Positions 1 through 8,750 of a DNA stretch of 64,000 bases are shown in pieces (the stretch's first letter is position 1; each line of letters opens with the position of its first letter). The notes beneath the pieces were generated by a model. The model ran no database searches. It had not been told where the DNA came from and saw only the letters and a program-made list of their open reading frames with translations. The position numbers were made by a program, and so were the translations under genes. Origin of the DNA: Streptomyces sp. HUAS MG91 (GTDB taxonomy: Bacteria > Actinomycetota > Actinomycetes > Streptomycetales > Streptomycetaceae); NCBI RefSeq assembly GCF_040529335.1, contig NZ_CP159534.1:5084001-5148000 (forward strand). Reading direction: 5' to 3'.

Positions 1-336
1 GACCCCGGGCTCGCCGCGCCGCTGGGCGGGGCCGACGACTACCTGCGCGCCGAGGTCGTCTACGCCGCCTCGCACGAGGGCGCCCGGCACCTCGACGACG
101 TGCTGACCCGGCGGACCCGGATCTCCATCGAGACCTTCGACCGGGGGACCCGCTCCGCGCGGGAGGCCGCCGAGCTGATGGCACCGGTGCTCGGCTGGGA
201 CAAGGACCAGGTGGAGCGGGAGGTCGAGCACTACGAGAAGCGGGTGCAGGCCGAGCGCGAGTCGCAGTTGCAGCCCGACGACCTCACCGCCGACGCGGCG
301 CGGCTGGGCGCGCCGGACATCGTGCCGCTGTCGTAG
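1..336 (+). CDS. glpD: Aerobic glycerol-3-phosphate dehydrogenase, C-terminal part
   Basis: The reading frame is open from the window edge, so only the last 111 residues are visible. The visible tail (LRAEVVYAASHEGARHLDDV, then RTRISIETFDRG, then a charged helix around GWDKDQVEREVEHYEKRV) matches the C-terminal helical cap of FAD-dependent glycerol-3-phosphate dehydrogenase. The enzyme oxidises glycerol-3-phosphate to dihydroxyacetone phosphate at the membrane and passes electrons to quinone. The FAD-binding domain lies outside the window. From memory, a glpD gene next to a kinase array also occurs in S. coelicolor. The family call is fairly secure; full length and start cannot be assessed. 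Confidence 0.85.
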   Translation, partial: DPGLAAPLGGADDYLRAEVVYAASHEGARHLDDVLTRRTRISIETFDRGTRSAREAAELMAPVLGWDKDQVEREVEHYEKRVQAERESQLQPDDLTADAARLGAPDIVPLS

Positions 337-549
337 CCGTCGCCACCGGCCGCGCCCGGTGCGGGGTGCGGCCGTAACGGCCCTGGGGGGATGCGGTGTT
401 GACCACCCCCGGGCCTTGCCCTGGCCGACATGCGAGGGAAGAGTGGCCTGAACCGGGGCGACGAACTGCGGTGGGCTGGCCGGATACCGGCACAGAAGGG
501 GCGTGGCCACGGGTATGGCCGGGAGTGTCCGGAGTGCGCGTGTGACGGT

Positions 550-586
550 CCGTCCGGTCCTGCCGCCGTGCGGGCGGGACGGTTTT
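550..586 (+). terminator. Probable rho-independent terminator downstream of glpD
   Basis: CCGTCC (550-555) pairs with GGACGG (577-582), with an inner CCGC/GCGG stem, and TTTT follows at 583-586. It lies about 210 nt after the glpD stop. The rest of 337-679 holds no supportable gene. A weak -10-like GACAAT at 639-644 could serve the kinase gene downstream. Confidence 0.45.
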
Positions 587-679
587 GAGCAGGTGGTGCG
601 AGGGGTGACCCTGGGCGTCAAGTGGTCCTGGTGTGAGGGACAATGAAGGTTCTGTCAGGGCGGGTTGCAGAGGGGACGC

Positions 680-2641
680 ATGTCGGACGCGGAGCGGGCG
701 GGCGAGGCCCGCCAGGACAAGAGCACTCGTCAGGACTCTTCCGTGTCGGACGGGGTCGGGACCGGTGCCGAGTCCTCAGCGGGCGCCGAGGCCGAGGGTG
801 CGTCGCGGGGCGCGGAGGGCCGACTGCTCGCCGGACGCTACCGTCTGGGCGCGGTGCTCGGCCGCGGCGGCATGGGCACGGTGTGGCGCGCCAAGGACGA
901 GACGCTGGGGCGCACGGTCGCGGTCAAGGAACTGCGCTTCCCGTCGAGCATCGACGACGAGGAGAAGCGCCGCCTCGTCACGCGCACGCTGCGTGAGGCG
1001 AAGGCGATCGCCCGCATCCGCAACAACGGCGCGGTGACGGTCTTCGACGTCGTCGACGAGGACGACCGGCCCTGGATCGTGATGGAGCTGGTCGAGGGCA
1101 AGTCCCTCGCGGAGGCCGTGCGCGAGGACGGTCTCCTGGAGCCGAAGCGGGCGGCCGAGGTCGGCCTCGCCATCCTCGACGTACTGCGCTCCGCCCACCG
1201 CGAGGGCATCCTGCACCGCGACGTGAAGCCGTCGAACGTGCTGATCGCCGAGGACGGCCGGGTCGTGCTCACCGACTTCGGCATCGCGCAGGTCGAGGGC
1301 GACCCGTCGATCACGTCCACCGGGATGCTCGTCGGCGCTCCCTCGTACATTTCTCCGGAGCGCGCCCGCGGCCACAAGCCGGGGCCCGCCGCCGACCTGT
1401 GGTCCCTCGGCGGTCTGCTCTACGCCTGCGTCGAGGGCGTGCCCCCGTACGACAAGGGGTCGGCGATCGCGACGCTGACCGCCGTGATGACCGAGCCGGT
1501 CGACCCGCCGGCCAACGCGGGACCGCTGGCGCCGGTGATCTACGGACTGCTCGCCAAGGACCCCGCGCAGCGGCTCGACGACGCGGGCGCCCGGGCGCTG
1601 CTCAACGACGTCATCCACGCGCCGGAGCCGAAGGCCGCGCCCGCGCCGGAGCCGGTCGAGGCGACCAAGGTCGTGCCGCTGCCGCCGCTGCCCGACGAGG
1701 ACAAGAAGCGCCCGGGGAAGGCGGGTTCGGCCGCCGCCGGCGTCGCCGCCAAGGGCGAGGAGGCCGCCGAGCGGCTGCGCGGCGCGCTGAGCTCGGTGCG
1801 CAGGGCCGCCGCCACGGCCGTCGCGGAGCGTTCCGCGGGATCGTCCCCGGCCGCCCCCGCGAGGAAGGCCGCGATCACGGACGTCGTGCCGCGCCGCACC
1901 CTGGTGATCGCCGCGGTCGTCGCCGCGCTCGTCGTGGTCGGCACCGTGCTCGCCTTCGCGCTGGGCGGGGGCGACGACGGGAGCGGCAAGGCCGGCGGTG
2001 ACAAGACCTCGCCCTCCGCCGGGGCCACCGCGGGCGACGACGCCAAGGGCGGTAAGGACGACAAGGGCGACAAGGACGACAAGAGCGGCAAGGGCGACGA
2101 CAAGGACGGCAAGGGCGCGGGCGGCGACCCGAGTTCGTCCGCGTCGCAGAGCGCGGACGACTCGTCCTCGCCCGGCGAGGGCTCCTCGTCCGGCAAGGGC
2201 TCCGGGTCGGCCGCCGAGGCCACGTACAAGCACAGCCAGGGCTTCAAAATAGGTCTGCCCAAGGGCTGGAAGTACGTCTCCACCAGCGCGGCCGGTGCCC
2301 GCTTCACCGGCCCCCAGGGCCAGAAGCTGCTGGTCGGCTGGACCACCACGCCGAAGTCCGACCCGGTCGCGGACTGGCAGAACCAGGAGCGGTACATGCG
2401 CCGCTCGGCCTACCACCGCATACGCATAGCCGCGGTGGACTACCGGGGCTGGAACACGGCCGACTGGGAGTTCACCTACACCGACGGGGGCACCAAGTAC
2501 CGATCCGTGGACCGCGGATTCGTGGTGAACGGCTCGCTGGGGTACGGGCTGATGTACACCGCGAAGGGCGACGACTGGGGCAGTGCGCTGCGCAAGTCCA
2601 CCTGGAAGACCTTTACACAGACGTTCACACCCAAGTCGTGA
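680..2641 (+). CDS. Transmembrane Ser/Thr protein kinase 1 of the array
   Basis: This is a eukaryotic-type Ser/Thr kinase of 653 aa. ATG 680 is preferred over the in-frame TTG at 665 because AGGGGA lies just before it. The kinase domain covers roughly residues 52-325, with glycine loop GRGGMG (61-66), catalytic Lys83 (VAVK), HRD Asp181 and DFG Asp199, so it should be active. A Lys/Pro/Ala-rich linker leads to one membrane helix (about 408-430), then a Gly/Lys/Asp/Ser-rich spacer. An extracellular domain of about 130 residues starts at a GFKIGLPKGW motif. There are no PASTA repeats. It is the first of six same-strand kinase-like genes sharing this architecture. The ligand and substrates cannot be deduced. 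Confidence 0.93.
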   Translation: MSDAERAGEARQDKSTRQDSSVSDGVGTGAESSAGAEAEGASRGAEGRLLAGRYRLGAVLGRGGMGTVWRAKDETLGRTVAVKELRFPSSIDDEEKRRLVTRTLREAKAIARIRNNGAVTVFDVVDEDDRPWIVMELVEGKSLAEAVREDGLLEPKRAAEVGLAILDVLRSAHREGILHRDVKPSNVLIAEDGRVVLTDFGIAQVEGDPSITSTGMLVGAPSYISPERARGHKPGPAADLWSLGGLLYACVEGVPPYDKGSAIATLTAVMTEPVDPPANAGPLAPVIYGLLAKDPAQRLDDAGARALLNDVIHAPEPKAAPAPEPVEATKVVPLPPLPDEDKKRPGKAGSAAAGVAAKGEEAAERLRGALSSVRRAAATAVAERSAGSSPAAPARKAAITDVVPRRTLVIAAVVAALVVVGTVLAFALGGGDDGSGKAGGDKTSPSAGATAGDDAKGGKDDKGDKDDKSGKGDDKDGKGAGGDPSSSASQSADDSSSPGEGSSSGKGSGSAAEATYKHSQGFKIGLPKGWKYVSTSAAGARFTGPQGQKLLVGWTTTPKSDPVADWQNQERYMRRSAYHRIRIAAVDYRGWNTADWEFTYTDGGTKYRSVDRGFVVNGSLGYGLMYTAKGDDWGSALRKSTWKTFTQTFTPKS

Positions 2642-2793
2642 TCTTCACGCAAGTCCTGAACACTCTCCCTCGACGCCGTTCGGCACGTATCGTGAGTGCT
2701 TGCGAACCGTACGCAGCCGTATGCGGGCGCATCAGTACGGGTAACGGGTCGCAAAGCGAACGGATTTGACCGGCGGGCGGAGCGGGAGGCGTC

Positions 2794-5196
2794 GTGGACG
2801 AGTACGCGGGACGGGTGCTCGCCGACCGGTACCGCCTGCCGCTGCCGGTCGCCGACGACTACGACGCCTATGACACGACGCGGTCGTGGGCGGCCCGCGC
2901 CTTCGACACCTACAGCGGGCAGGAAGTCCTCGTCCGGCAGGTGCCGTTGCCCGAGGTCGTCGAGGCCGAGGTGCTCGACGCGGACGGGCTGCCGGAGGGG
3001 TTCAGGCCCGGCGCTCCGCCGGTCCGCTCCTCCACGGAGCCGTCCGTCTCCCGCGCCATGGAGGCCGCGCAGGCCGCCGCGCAGATACCCGACCACCCCC
3101 GGCTCGACCAGGTCTTCGACGTGTTCGCCGAGGGCGGGTCGCTGTGGGTCGTGAGCGAGGTGGTGGCGGCCCGGCCGCTCGCCGCGCTGCTCGCCCAGGG
3201 GCCGCTGAGCCCCTACCGCGCCGCCGAGATCGCCGCCGACGTCCTGACCGCCTTACGGGCGCTGCACGCGCACGGCTGGGTGCACCGGAACATCACGGCG
3301 CGGACCGTGCTCGTCTGCGACGACGGCCGGGTGGTGCTCACCGGGCTCGCGGCCGGCGCCGCCGAGGAGGCCCTGTGCGGGTACGACCCGCGCCCCGCCC
3401 CGGAGCCCGAGGCGGACCCCGAGCCCGCACCCGCGCCGACGCCCGAGCGTCCCGCGCTCTCCAAGCCGCCCGCGCCCGCACCCGCGCCCGCCATCGAGGC
3501 CGGCGACTTCCGGGCCGCCCGCGCCGGGGCGATCGCCGCGTACCGGGCGGGCGCCCGGGCCGCCGCGGGGCAGATCACCGGCCAGCCCGCAGGACAGCCC
3601 GCGGCACAGCCCCCCGGACAGTCCGCGGGGCAGCTCGACGACCCCTACGGCGTACGGGACTCCTGGCACGGCGCCACCCGGCGGCCCGCGGCCGGGCCCG
3701 CCTCGCCAGAGCCCGCCCCGGCCGTCCGGCCCACCCGGTGGAACGAGCTGATACCCGGCGCCGAGACCGCCGCCGAAGCGGAGACCCCGGAGCCGGCCCC
3801 GCCCGCGGGGGCCGCGGCCAGGGGGCCCGCGCTCACCACCCTGGACGCCGAGCGCGCCCGGCAGGTCCGGATGACCGTCGTCGGGCCCGTCACCGAGCGC
3901 TGGTCGCCCGAGCAGGCCTATCCGGTGCAGGAGAGCTGGCAGCTCGCCGCGCCCGTCGGGCCCGCCACCGATCTGTGGGCCCTCGGCGCGCTGCTCTTCC
4001 GCGCCGTGCAGGGGCACGCCCCCTACCCGGAGGAGTCCACGCCCGAGCTGGTGCAGATGGTGTGCGCCGAGCCGCCCGCGTTCGCCGAGGAGTGCGGGCC
4101 GCTGCGGCCCGTCGTGGAGTCGCTGCTGCGCCAGGACCCCACCGAGCGGCTGGACTTCGAGGAGCTGCAGGGCTGGCTGCGGTCGCTGGTGCGCTCCGCG
4201 CCCGAGCCGGACGCCGGGACGCACGTCGTGCCCGCGCCCGCCTACGACGCGACCCGGCTGCCGATCAAGCGCCGCAGGGGCGAGCTGGTGCGCAGGCGCC
4301 GTGCGGGCCGGGGAGCGGGCCGGCACAAGCGCGGCCGCGACGAGCGGATGCCGCACCCCGTCGAGTCGGCCGAGCCGCGCCGTCCGGCCAAGGCGCCGAA
4401 AGCACCCAAGGCGCCCAAGGCGCCGAGGCCGCCCCGGATGCCCGAGCCGCCCCGCGCCGTTCGGGAGACCGCGCCCCGGCAGCCCCGGCAGCCCAGGTCG
4501 CTCGGGAAGCTGCTGGTCACCCTCGTCCTGGTCGGGCTCGTCGGCGCGGTGGCGTACGCCATGGTCTTCATGCCGAAGTCCGGGACCGGCGGCGACGGCG
4601 GCACACGGGAGAACGCCAACTCGGTGGGCGGCGCGCCCCGGCAGTCGGAGAAGAGCCAGGAGCCGTCGACGCCCGCCCCCGCGAAGTCGCCCAAGGGACA
4701 CAGCAGTTCCAAGCCGTCCTCCACTCAGCCGCAGTCCGACGTCGCCGCCGGGTTCACCCTGCGCAAGGACCCCGAGGGCTTCGAGGTCGCCGTCGCCAAG
4801 GGCTGGCAGCGGGAGGGGAAGAACGGGCGGGGACAGGTCGTGTACGCGCAGGGCGACTTCGAGCTGCTGGTCGTCCCCGGCCGCGACTCCACGGCCACGT
4901 ACGGCAAGGACCCGATGAAGTACCAGCGGGAGGACGAGCGCGAGCTCCAGCCGTTCCGCGACTCGACCTGGGCCACGTCCAGCGGGATGAAGACCATCGA
5001 CGTGGGCGGCCGGACGATGGCCGAGGGCCAGTTCACCTGGCAGGGCGGCGACGGCCGGCAGGTGTTCGTGCGCAATCTCGCCATGGTCGTCGGCGGCAGG
5101 TACCACGTGGTGCAGGTGCGCGGTCCCGAGGCGGAGCGCGACGAGGTGTCGCGCCTGTTCGACCAGGCGTCCTCCACCTACCAGTACGGGGGTTGA
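2794..5196 (+). CDS. Membrane pseudokinase of the Ser/Thr kinase array
   Basis: This 800-aa protein aligns with its kinase neighbours at both ends of the catalytic domain but lacks the chemistry. The glycine loop is absent (DRYRLPLPVADDYDAYD). The VAVK lysine is Arg48. The HRD motif reads H164-R165-N166 with the following Lys also gone, and DFG is replaced by GLA (184-186). A Pro/Ala-rich insert of nearly 200 residues splits the fold before a well-kept C-lobe (TDLWALGALLFRAVQG, then RQDPTERLDF). A Lys/Arg/Pro-rich stretch, one membrane helix (about 571-592) and an ectodomain (DPEGFEVAVAKGW onward) related to the other array members follow. GTG 2794 has GGGAGG four bases upstream. A scaffold, decoy or receptor role is inferred. 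Automatic annotation would probably call it a kinase. Confidence 0.9.
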   Translation: MDEYAGRVLADRYRLPLPVADDYDAYDTTRSWAARAFDTYSGQEVLVRQVPLPEVVEAEVLDADGLPEGFRPGAPPVRSSTEPSVSRAMEAAQAAAQIPDHPRLDQVFDVFAEGGSLWVVSEVVAARPLAALLAQGPLSPYRAAEIAADVLTALRALHAHGWVHRNITARTVLVCDDGRVVLTGLAAGAAEEALCGYDPRPAPEPEADPEPAPAPTPERPALSKPPAPAPAPAIEAGDFRAARAGAIAAYRAGARAAAGQITGQPAGQPAAQPPGQSAGQLDDPYGVRDSWHGATRRPAAGPASPEPAPAVRPTRWNELIPGAETAAEAETPEPAPPAGAAARGPALTTLDAERARQVRMTVVGPVTERWSPEQAYPVQESWQLAAPVGPATDLWALGALLFRAVQGHAPYPEESTPELVQMVCAEPPAFAEECGPLRPVVESLLRQDPTERLDFEELQGWLRSLVRSAPEPDAGTHVVPAPAYDATRLPIKRRRGELVRRRRAGRGAGRHKRGRDERMPHPVESAEPRRPAKAPKAPKAPKAPRPPRMPEPPRAVRETAPRQPRQPRSLGKLLVTLVLVGLVGAVAYAMVFMPKSGTGGDGGTRENANSVGGAPRQSEKSQEPSTPAPAKSPKGHSSSKPSSTQPQSDVAAGFTLRKDPEGFEVAVAKGWQREGKNGRGQVVYAQGDFELLVVPGRDSTATYGKDPMKYQREDERELQPFRDSTWATSSGMKTIDVGGRTMAEGQFTWQGGDGRQVFVRNLAMVVGGRYHVVQVRGPEAERDEVSRLFDQASSTYQYGG

Positions 5197-5345
5197 GCAC
5201 CTCCGCGGCACCCCCCGCGGGAACCTCCGGGCGACGGGAAGGTGAACGCGACGCGCGTCACAGTGCTGTTTCATGAGGCCCCGCCTGTTCCTTGAGTGGC
5301 GCCCGCTCCCTAGGGTGGGCTCTGTCAAGACCTTTGCGGGGGAAC

Positions 5346-6995
5346 GTGAATCAGATGCAGGGCCACCTCCTCGCGGGCCGTTACCGGCTCGGAGAATCCA
5401 TAGGCCGCGGCGGCATGGGCCGCGTCTGGCGGGCGCACGACGAGGTCCTCCACCGCTCGGTCGCCGTGAAGGAACTGACGGCCGCTCAGTGGGTGTCCGA
5501 GGCCGACCGTGCCCCGCTCCTCGCCCGTACGCAGACCGAGGCGCGGGCCGCCGCCCGCATCAACCACCCGGCGGTCGTGACCGTCCACGACGTCCTTGAG
5601 CACGACGACCGGCCGTGGATCGTCATGGAACTGGTCGAGGGCCCCTCGCTCGCCGACGCCGTCAAGGAGCACGGCCGGATCGTCCCGGCCGAGGCGGCCA
5701 GGATCGGCCTGTGGACGCTGCGGGCGCTGCGGGCCGCCCACCGGGCCGGGGTGCTGCACCGCGATGTGAAGCCCGGCAATGTGCTGCTCGCGCGCGACGG
5801 CAGCGTCAAGCTCACCGACTTCGGCATCGCGCAGGTCGAGGGCGACTCGACCATCACCCGCACCGGCGAGATCGTCGGCTCCGTGGACTATCTGGCGCCG
5901 GAGCGGGTCAGCGGCTCTGAGCCCGGCCCCGCCTCCGACCTGTGGGCGCTGGGCGCCACCCTGTACACGGCCGTGGAGGGCCGCTCCCCGTTCCGCCGCA
6001 CCTCGCCGATCAGCACCATGCAGGCCGTGGTCGAGGACGAGCCCGAGATCCCCGAGCACGCGGGGGAGCTGGGACCGGTCATCGCGGCGCTGCTGCGCAA
6101 GGAGCCCGCGGCGCGGCCCGGCTCCGACGAGGCCGAGGTGATGCTCGCCGAGGTCGCCGAGGGGCGCCGGGCGGGCGGGGCGCAGGCGTACGTACCGACG
6201 CAGGTGCACCCGTCGTCGTCGCCGACCGCGGCGACGCACGCGCCGGTCCCGCGGACTCCCGCACCGCAGCCGGTCCAGCACACCACCACGACGACCGCCA
6301 CGGGCGCCCGGCAGCGGCGCTGGCCCGTGTGGGTCGCGGGCGTGGTCGCGGCGCTGCTCGTCGGGGGCGGCGGCGCGTTCGGCGCGCTCTCCTACCTGGA
6401 CCACCGCGACTCCGGCTCGTCGTCGCGGCAGGACGCGGGCGGCGACGGAGGCACCGGCGGCACCGCGCCGCAGAGCCCGACGCCCTCGGGATCGGGATCG
6501 GCGTCGGCGTCGCCGGGACCCGGCACCGGCGGCATCCCGGCGGACTGGGAGCCGGTGGACGACCCCGCCGGGTTCAGCCTGATGGTGCCGCCCGGCTGGC
6601 ACCGCCTGGACTCCAGCACCGAGACCCAGATCGACTACGGGCCGGGCGACGGTCAGCGTTTCGTCCGCATCGGCATCGACGAGTCCTCCGACTGGCCCGA
6701 CTCCTACCAGCACCAGCTGGACCTGGAGAAGACCCTGGAGAAGTCGCTCCCCGACTACCAGCGGGTGTCGTTGCAGGCCAACACGTTCCGGGACCAGAAG
6801 GGCTCCCTGTGGGACTTCACCTGGACCGGCGGCTCCAAGGACTCGGCGCCCGGACCGCGCCGCGCCATCGAGGAGACGTACGTGGCGCACGACGGCACCG
6901 AGTACGCCCTCTACCTCTCCGCCCCCGCGGGCCAGTGGCCCAGCGCCCGAGCGCAGTTCGAGAACATCCGCAAGGGATGGCGGCCCGCCGGTTAG
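5346..6995 (+). CDS. Transmembrane Ser/Thr protein kinase 3 of the array
   Basis: 549 aa from GTG 5346. This start is chosen because GGGGGA precedes it and the N-terminus MNQ matches that of the last kinase in the array; an upstream in-frame GTG at 5292 lacks support. The kinase domain has GRGGMG (20-25), Lys42, HRD Asp140 and DFG Asp158, all intact. An Ala/Thr/Pro linker precedes a membrane helix at about 325-350. A Gly/Ser/Pro spacer then leads to the ectodomain, which opens DPAGFSLMVPPGW. It follows the pseudokinase gene after about 150 nt, so it may have its own promoter or be co-transcribed. Ligand and targets are unknown. Confidence 0.92.
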   Translation: MNQMQGHLLAGRYRLGESIGRGGMGRVWRAHDEVLHRSVAVKELTAAQWVSEADRAPLLARTQTEARAAARINHPAVVTVHDVLEHDDRPWIVMELVEGPSLADAVKEHGRIVPAEAARIGLWTLRALRAAHRAGVLHRDVKPGNVLLARDGSVKLTDFGIAQVEGDSTITRTGEIVGSVDYLAPERVSGSEPGPASDLWALGATLYTAVEGRSPFRRTSPISTMQAVVEDEPEIPEHAGELGPVIAALLRKEPAARPGSDEAEVMLAEVAEGRRAGGAQAYVPTQVHPSSSPTAATHAPVPRTPAPQPVQHTTTTTATGARQRRWPVWVAGVVAALLVGGGGAFGALSYLDHRDSGSSSRQDAGGDGGTGGTAPQSPTPSGSGSASASPGPGTGGIPADWEPVDDPAGFSLMVPPGWHRLDSSTETQIDYGPGDGQRFVRIGIDESSDWPDSYQHQLDLEKTLEKSLPDYQRVSLQANTFRDQKGSLWDFTWTGGSKDSAPGPRRAIEETYVAHDGTEYALYLSAPAGQWPSARAQFENIRKGWRPAG

Positions 6996-7060
6996 GAGTG
7001 CCGCCGCCCTGACCGGAACGCCGCCCTCAATACGGACACCCGTGCGGCATGATGGGGCGT

Positions 7061-8671
7061 ATGGGGACCGAGGGGGACAACGTCCGTGTGATCGGCGGGC
7101 GTTACCGGTTTGAGGCCAGGATCGGACGCGGTGGCATGGGCGTCGTCTGGCGGGCGACCGACACGTTGCTCGGGCGGCAGGTCGCGGTCAAGGAACTCGG
7201 TCTCGACGAGACCCTGTCGGAGGACGACGCCCGCCAGCAGCGGGAGCGGATGCTGCGCGAGGCGCGGGCCGTCGCCCAGTTGCAGCACCCGAACATCATC
7301 GTGGTCCACGACGTCGTCCTGCACGACGAACACCCGTACATCGTGATGGAGTTGGTGAGCGGCGGCTCGCTCGCCGACCGGATCGCCCGGCAGGGCCCGG
7401 TGGACGCCGTCGAGGCCGCCCGGATCGGGCTCGCGCTGCTCGGCGCGCTGCGGGTCGCGCACGCCGCCGGGGTGCTGCACCGCGACCTCAAGCCGGCGAA
7501 CGTGCTGCTGGAGGCGGCCACCGGCCGCGTCGTGCTCACCGACTTCGGGATCGCGCAGGTCGAGGGGGCCTCCACGCTCACCGAGACCGGCGGCTTCGTC
7601 GGCTCGCCCGAGTACACCGCGCCCGAGCGGATGGCGGGGGAGCGGGCCGGGGCGGGCGCCGACCTGTGGTCGCTCGGCGTGCTGCTCATCGCCGCGCTGA
7701 CCGGCGAATCACCGTTCCGCCGCGACTCGCTGGGCGGCATCCTGCACGCGGTCGTGTACGAGGACATCAGCCCGCCCGCCGCCGCCGAGCCGCTGCTCCC
7801 GGTGATCCAGGGCCTGCTCCAGCGCGAACCGGCCCGGCGCCTGGGCCTCGACGAGGCCGAGCGGTTGCTGCGCGCCTACCTCGCCACCGGAGCGACTCCG
7901 CAGCCCGCCCTCCCCTACGGGACGGACCCCGCCCGCGCCATCTACACGCCGACCCGGCGCGACGGACCCCGGACGGCCGCCCGGCGCGGGCCCTCGACCC
8001 GGGTGCTGCTGGTGGCGGCGGCGCTCGTCGCGGCCGTCGCGGGGGCCGCGATCGCGGTCGCCGTGCTCCGGTCCCAGCAGGGCACCGGCGACAACGCGCC
8101 ACCGAGCAACACGAGTTCGGCGCCCGGGCGGCCGTCCGCGTCGCTCTCGCCCACCCCCACGCCGACGCCGACCGTCACCGTCACCCGCCGCGAGACCCGC
8201 ACCGAGACACCGAGCGCCTCCGCCCCCGCCGGGTACCGCATCGCCGACGACCCCGGGGGCTTCCGGCTCGCCGTGCCGAAGGGCTTCGCGCGGGAGGTCG
8301 ACGGCCCGCGGACCTTCTACATGTCGCCCGGCAGGACCTTCCGCATCGGCATCAAGGTGGCGGACACCGGCAGCGGCGGACCGGGCGCGACGCAGCGGCG
8401 GTCGGCCGCCGACGGGCCGAGGAACAACCCCGGTTACCGGGCCGGGAAGGTCACCGACACCACTCACGACGGGCACGCGGCCGCCCTGTGGGAGTTCACC
8501 TGGGACGGATTCAGCGCGGCCGAGGGCGCCCGGCACACCGTCGACCTGTGCTGGGAGCAGGGCGGCCGGATGTACGACGTGTGGGTGTCGGCGCCGGTGG
8601 GTGAGGCCGGCACGGGACGGGCCCACTTCGACGCCGCGGTCGACACGTTCGTACCGTCCGCAGGGGATTGA
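7061..8671 (+). CDS. Transmembrane Ser/Thr protein kinase 4 of the array
   Basis: 536 aa if begun at ATG 7061, which has a GGGG run just upstream. ATG 7049 and 7052 and GTG 7088 are in-frame alternatives, and the start is genuinely uncertain. The catalytic domain is complete: GRGGMG (22-27), Lys44, HRD Asp142 (HRDLKPAN), DFG Asp161 and SPEYTAPER in the activation segment. A membrane helix lies at about 313-335. A Pro/Thr/Val-rich stalk follows, then an ectodomain opening DPGGFRLAVPKGF. The ectodomain includes one Cys (DLCWEQGG), which the paralogues lack. It is part of the six-gene array and an active kinase by motif content. Confidence 0.91.
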   Translation: MGTEGDNVRVIGGRYRFEARIGRGGMGVVWRATDTLLGRQVAVKELGLDETLSEDDARQQRERMLREARAVAQLQHPNIIVVHDVVLHDEHPYIVMELVSGGSLADRIARQGPVDAVEAARIGLALLGALRVAHAAGVLHRDLKPANVLLEAATGRVVLTDFGIAQVEGASTLTETGGFVGSPEYTAPERMAGERAGAGADLWSLGVLLIAALTGESPFRRDSLGGILHAVVYEDISPPAAAEPLLPVIQGLLQREPARRLGLDEAERLLRAYLATGATPQPALPYGTDPARAIYTPTRRDGPRTAARRGPSTRVLLVAAALVAAVAGAAIAVAVLRSQQGTGDNAPPSNTSSAPGRPSASLSPTPTPTPTVTVTRRETRTETPSASAPAGYRIADDPGGFRLAVPKGFAREVDGPRTFYMSPGRTFRIGIKVADTGSGGPGATQRRSAADGPRNNPGYRAGKVTDTTHDGHAAALWEFTWDGFSAAEGARHTVDLCWEQGGRMYDVWVSAPVGEAGTGRAHFDAAVDTFVPSAGD

Positions 8672-8750
8672 CCCGTGCGTGCGCATCAGCGCGGTCACAA
8701 CTCCGTGACCCCGGTGGATCCGGGGGCGCCCGCACTGTAGGGATAGGGCC

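Noticed and set aside
776..2416. Long minus-strand ORF opposite kinase 1, and many similar long antisense ORFs (for example 3253-5328, 33447-35918, 50549-52732)
   Set aside because: They arise from the codon bias of GC-rich genes on the other strand, with Arg/Gly/Ala-rich products and no family resemblance.
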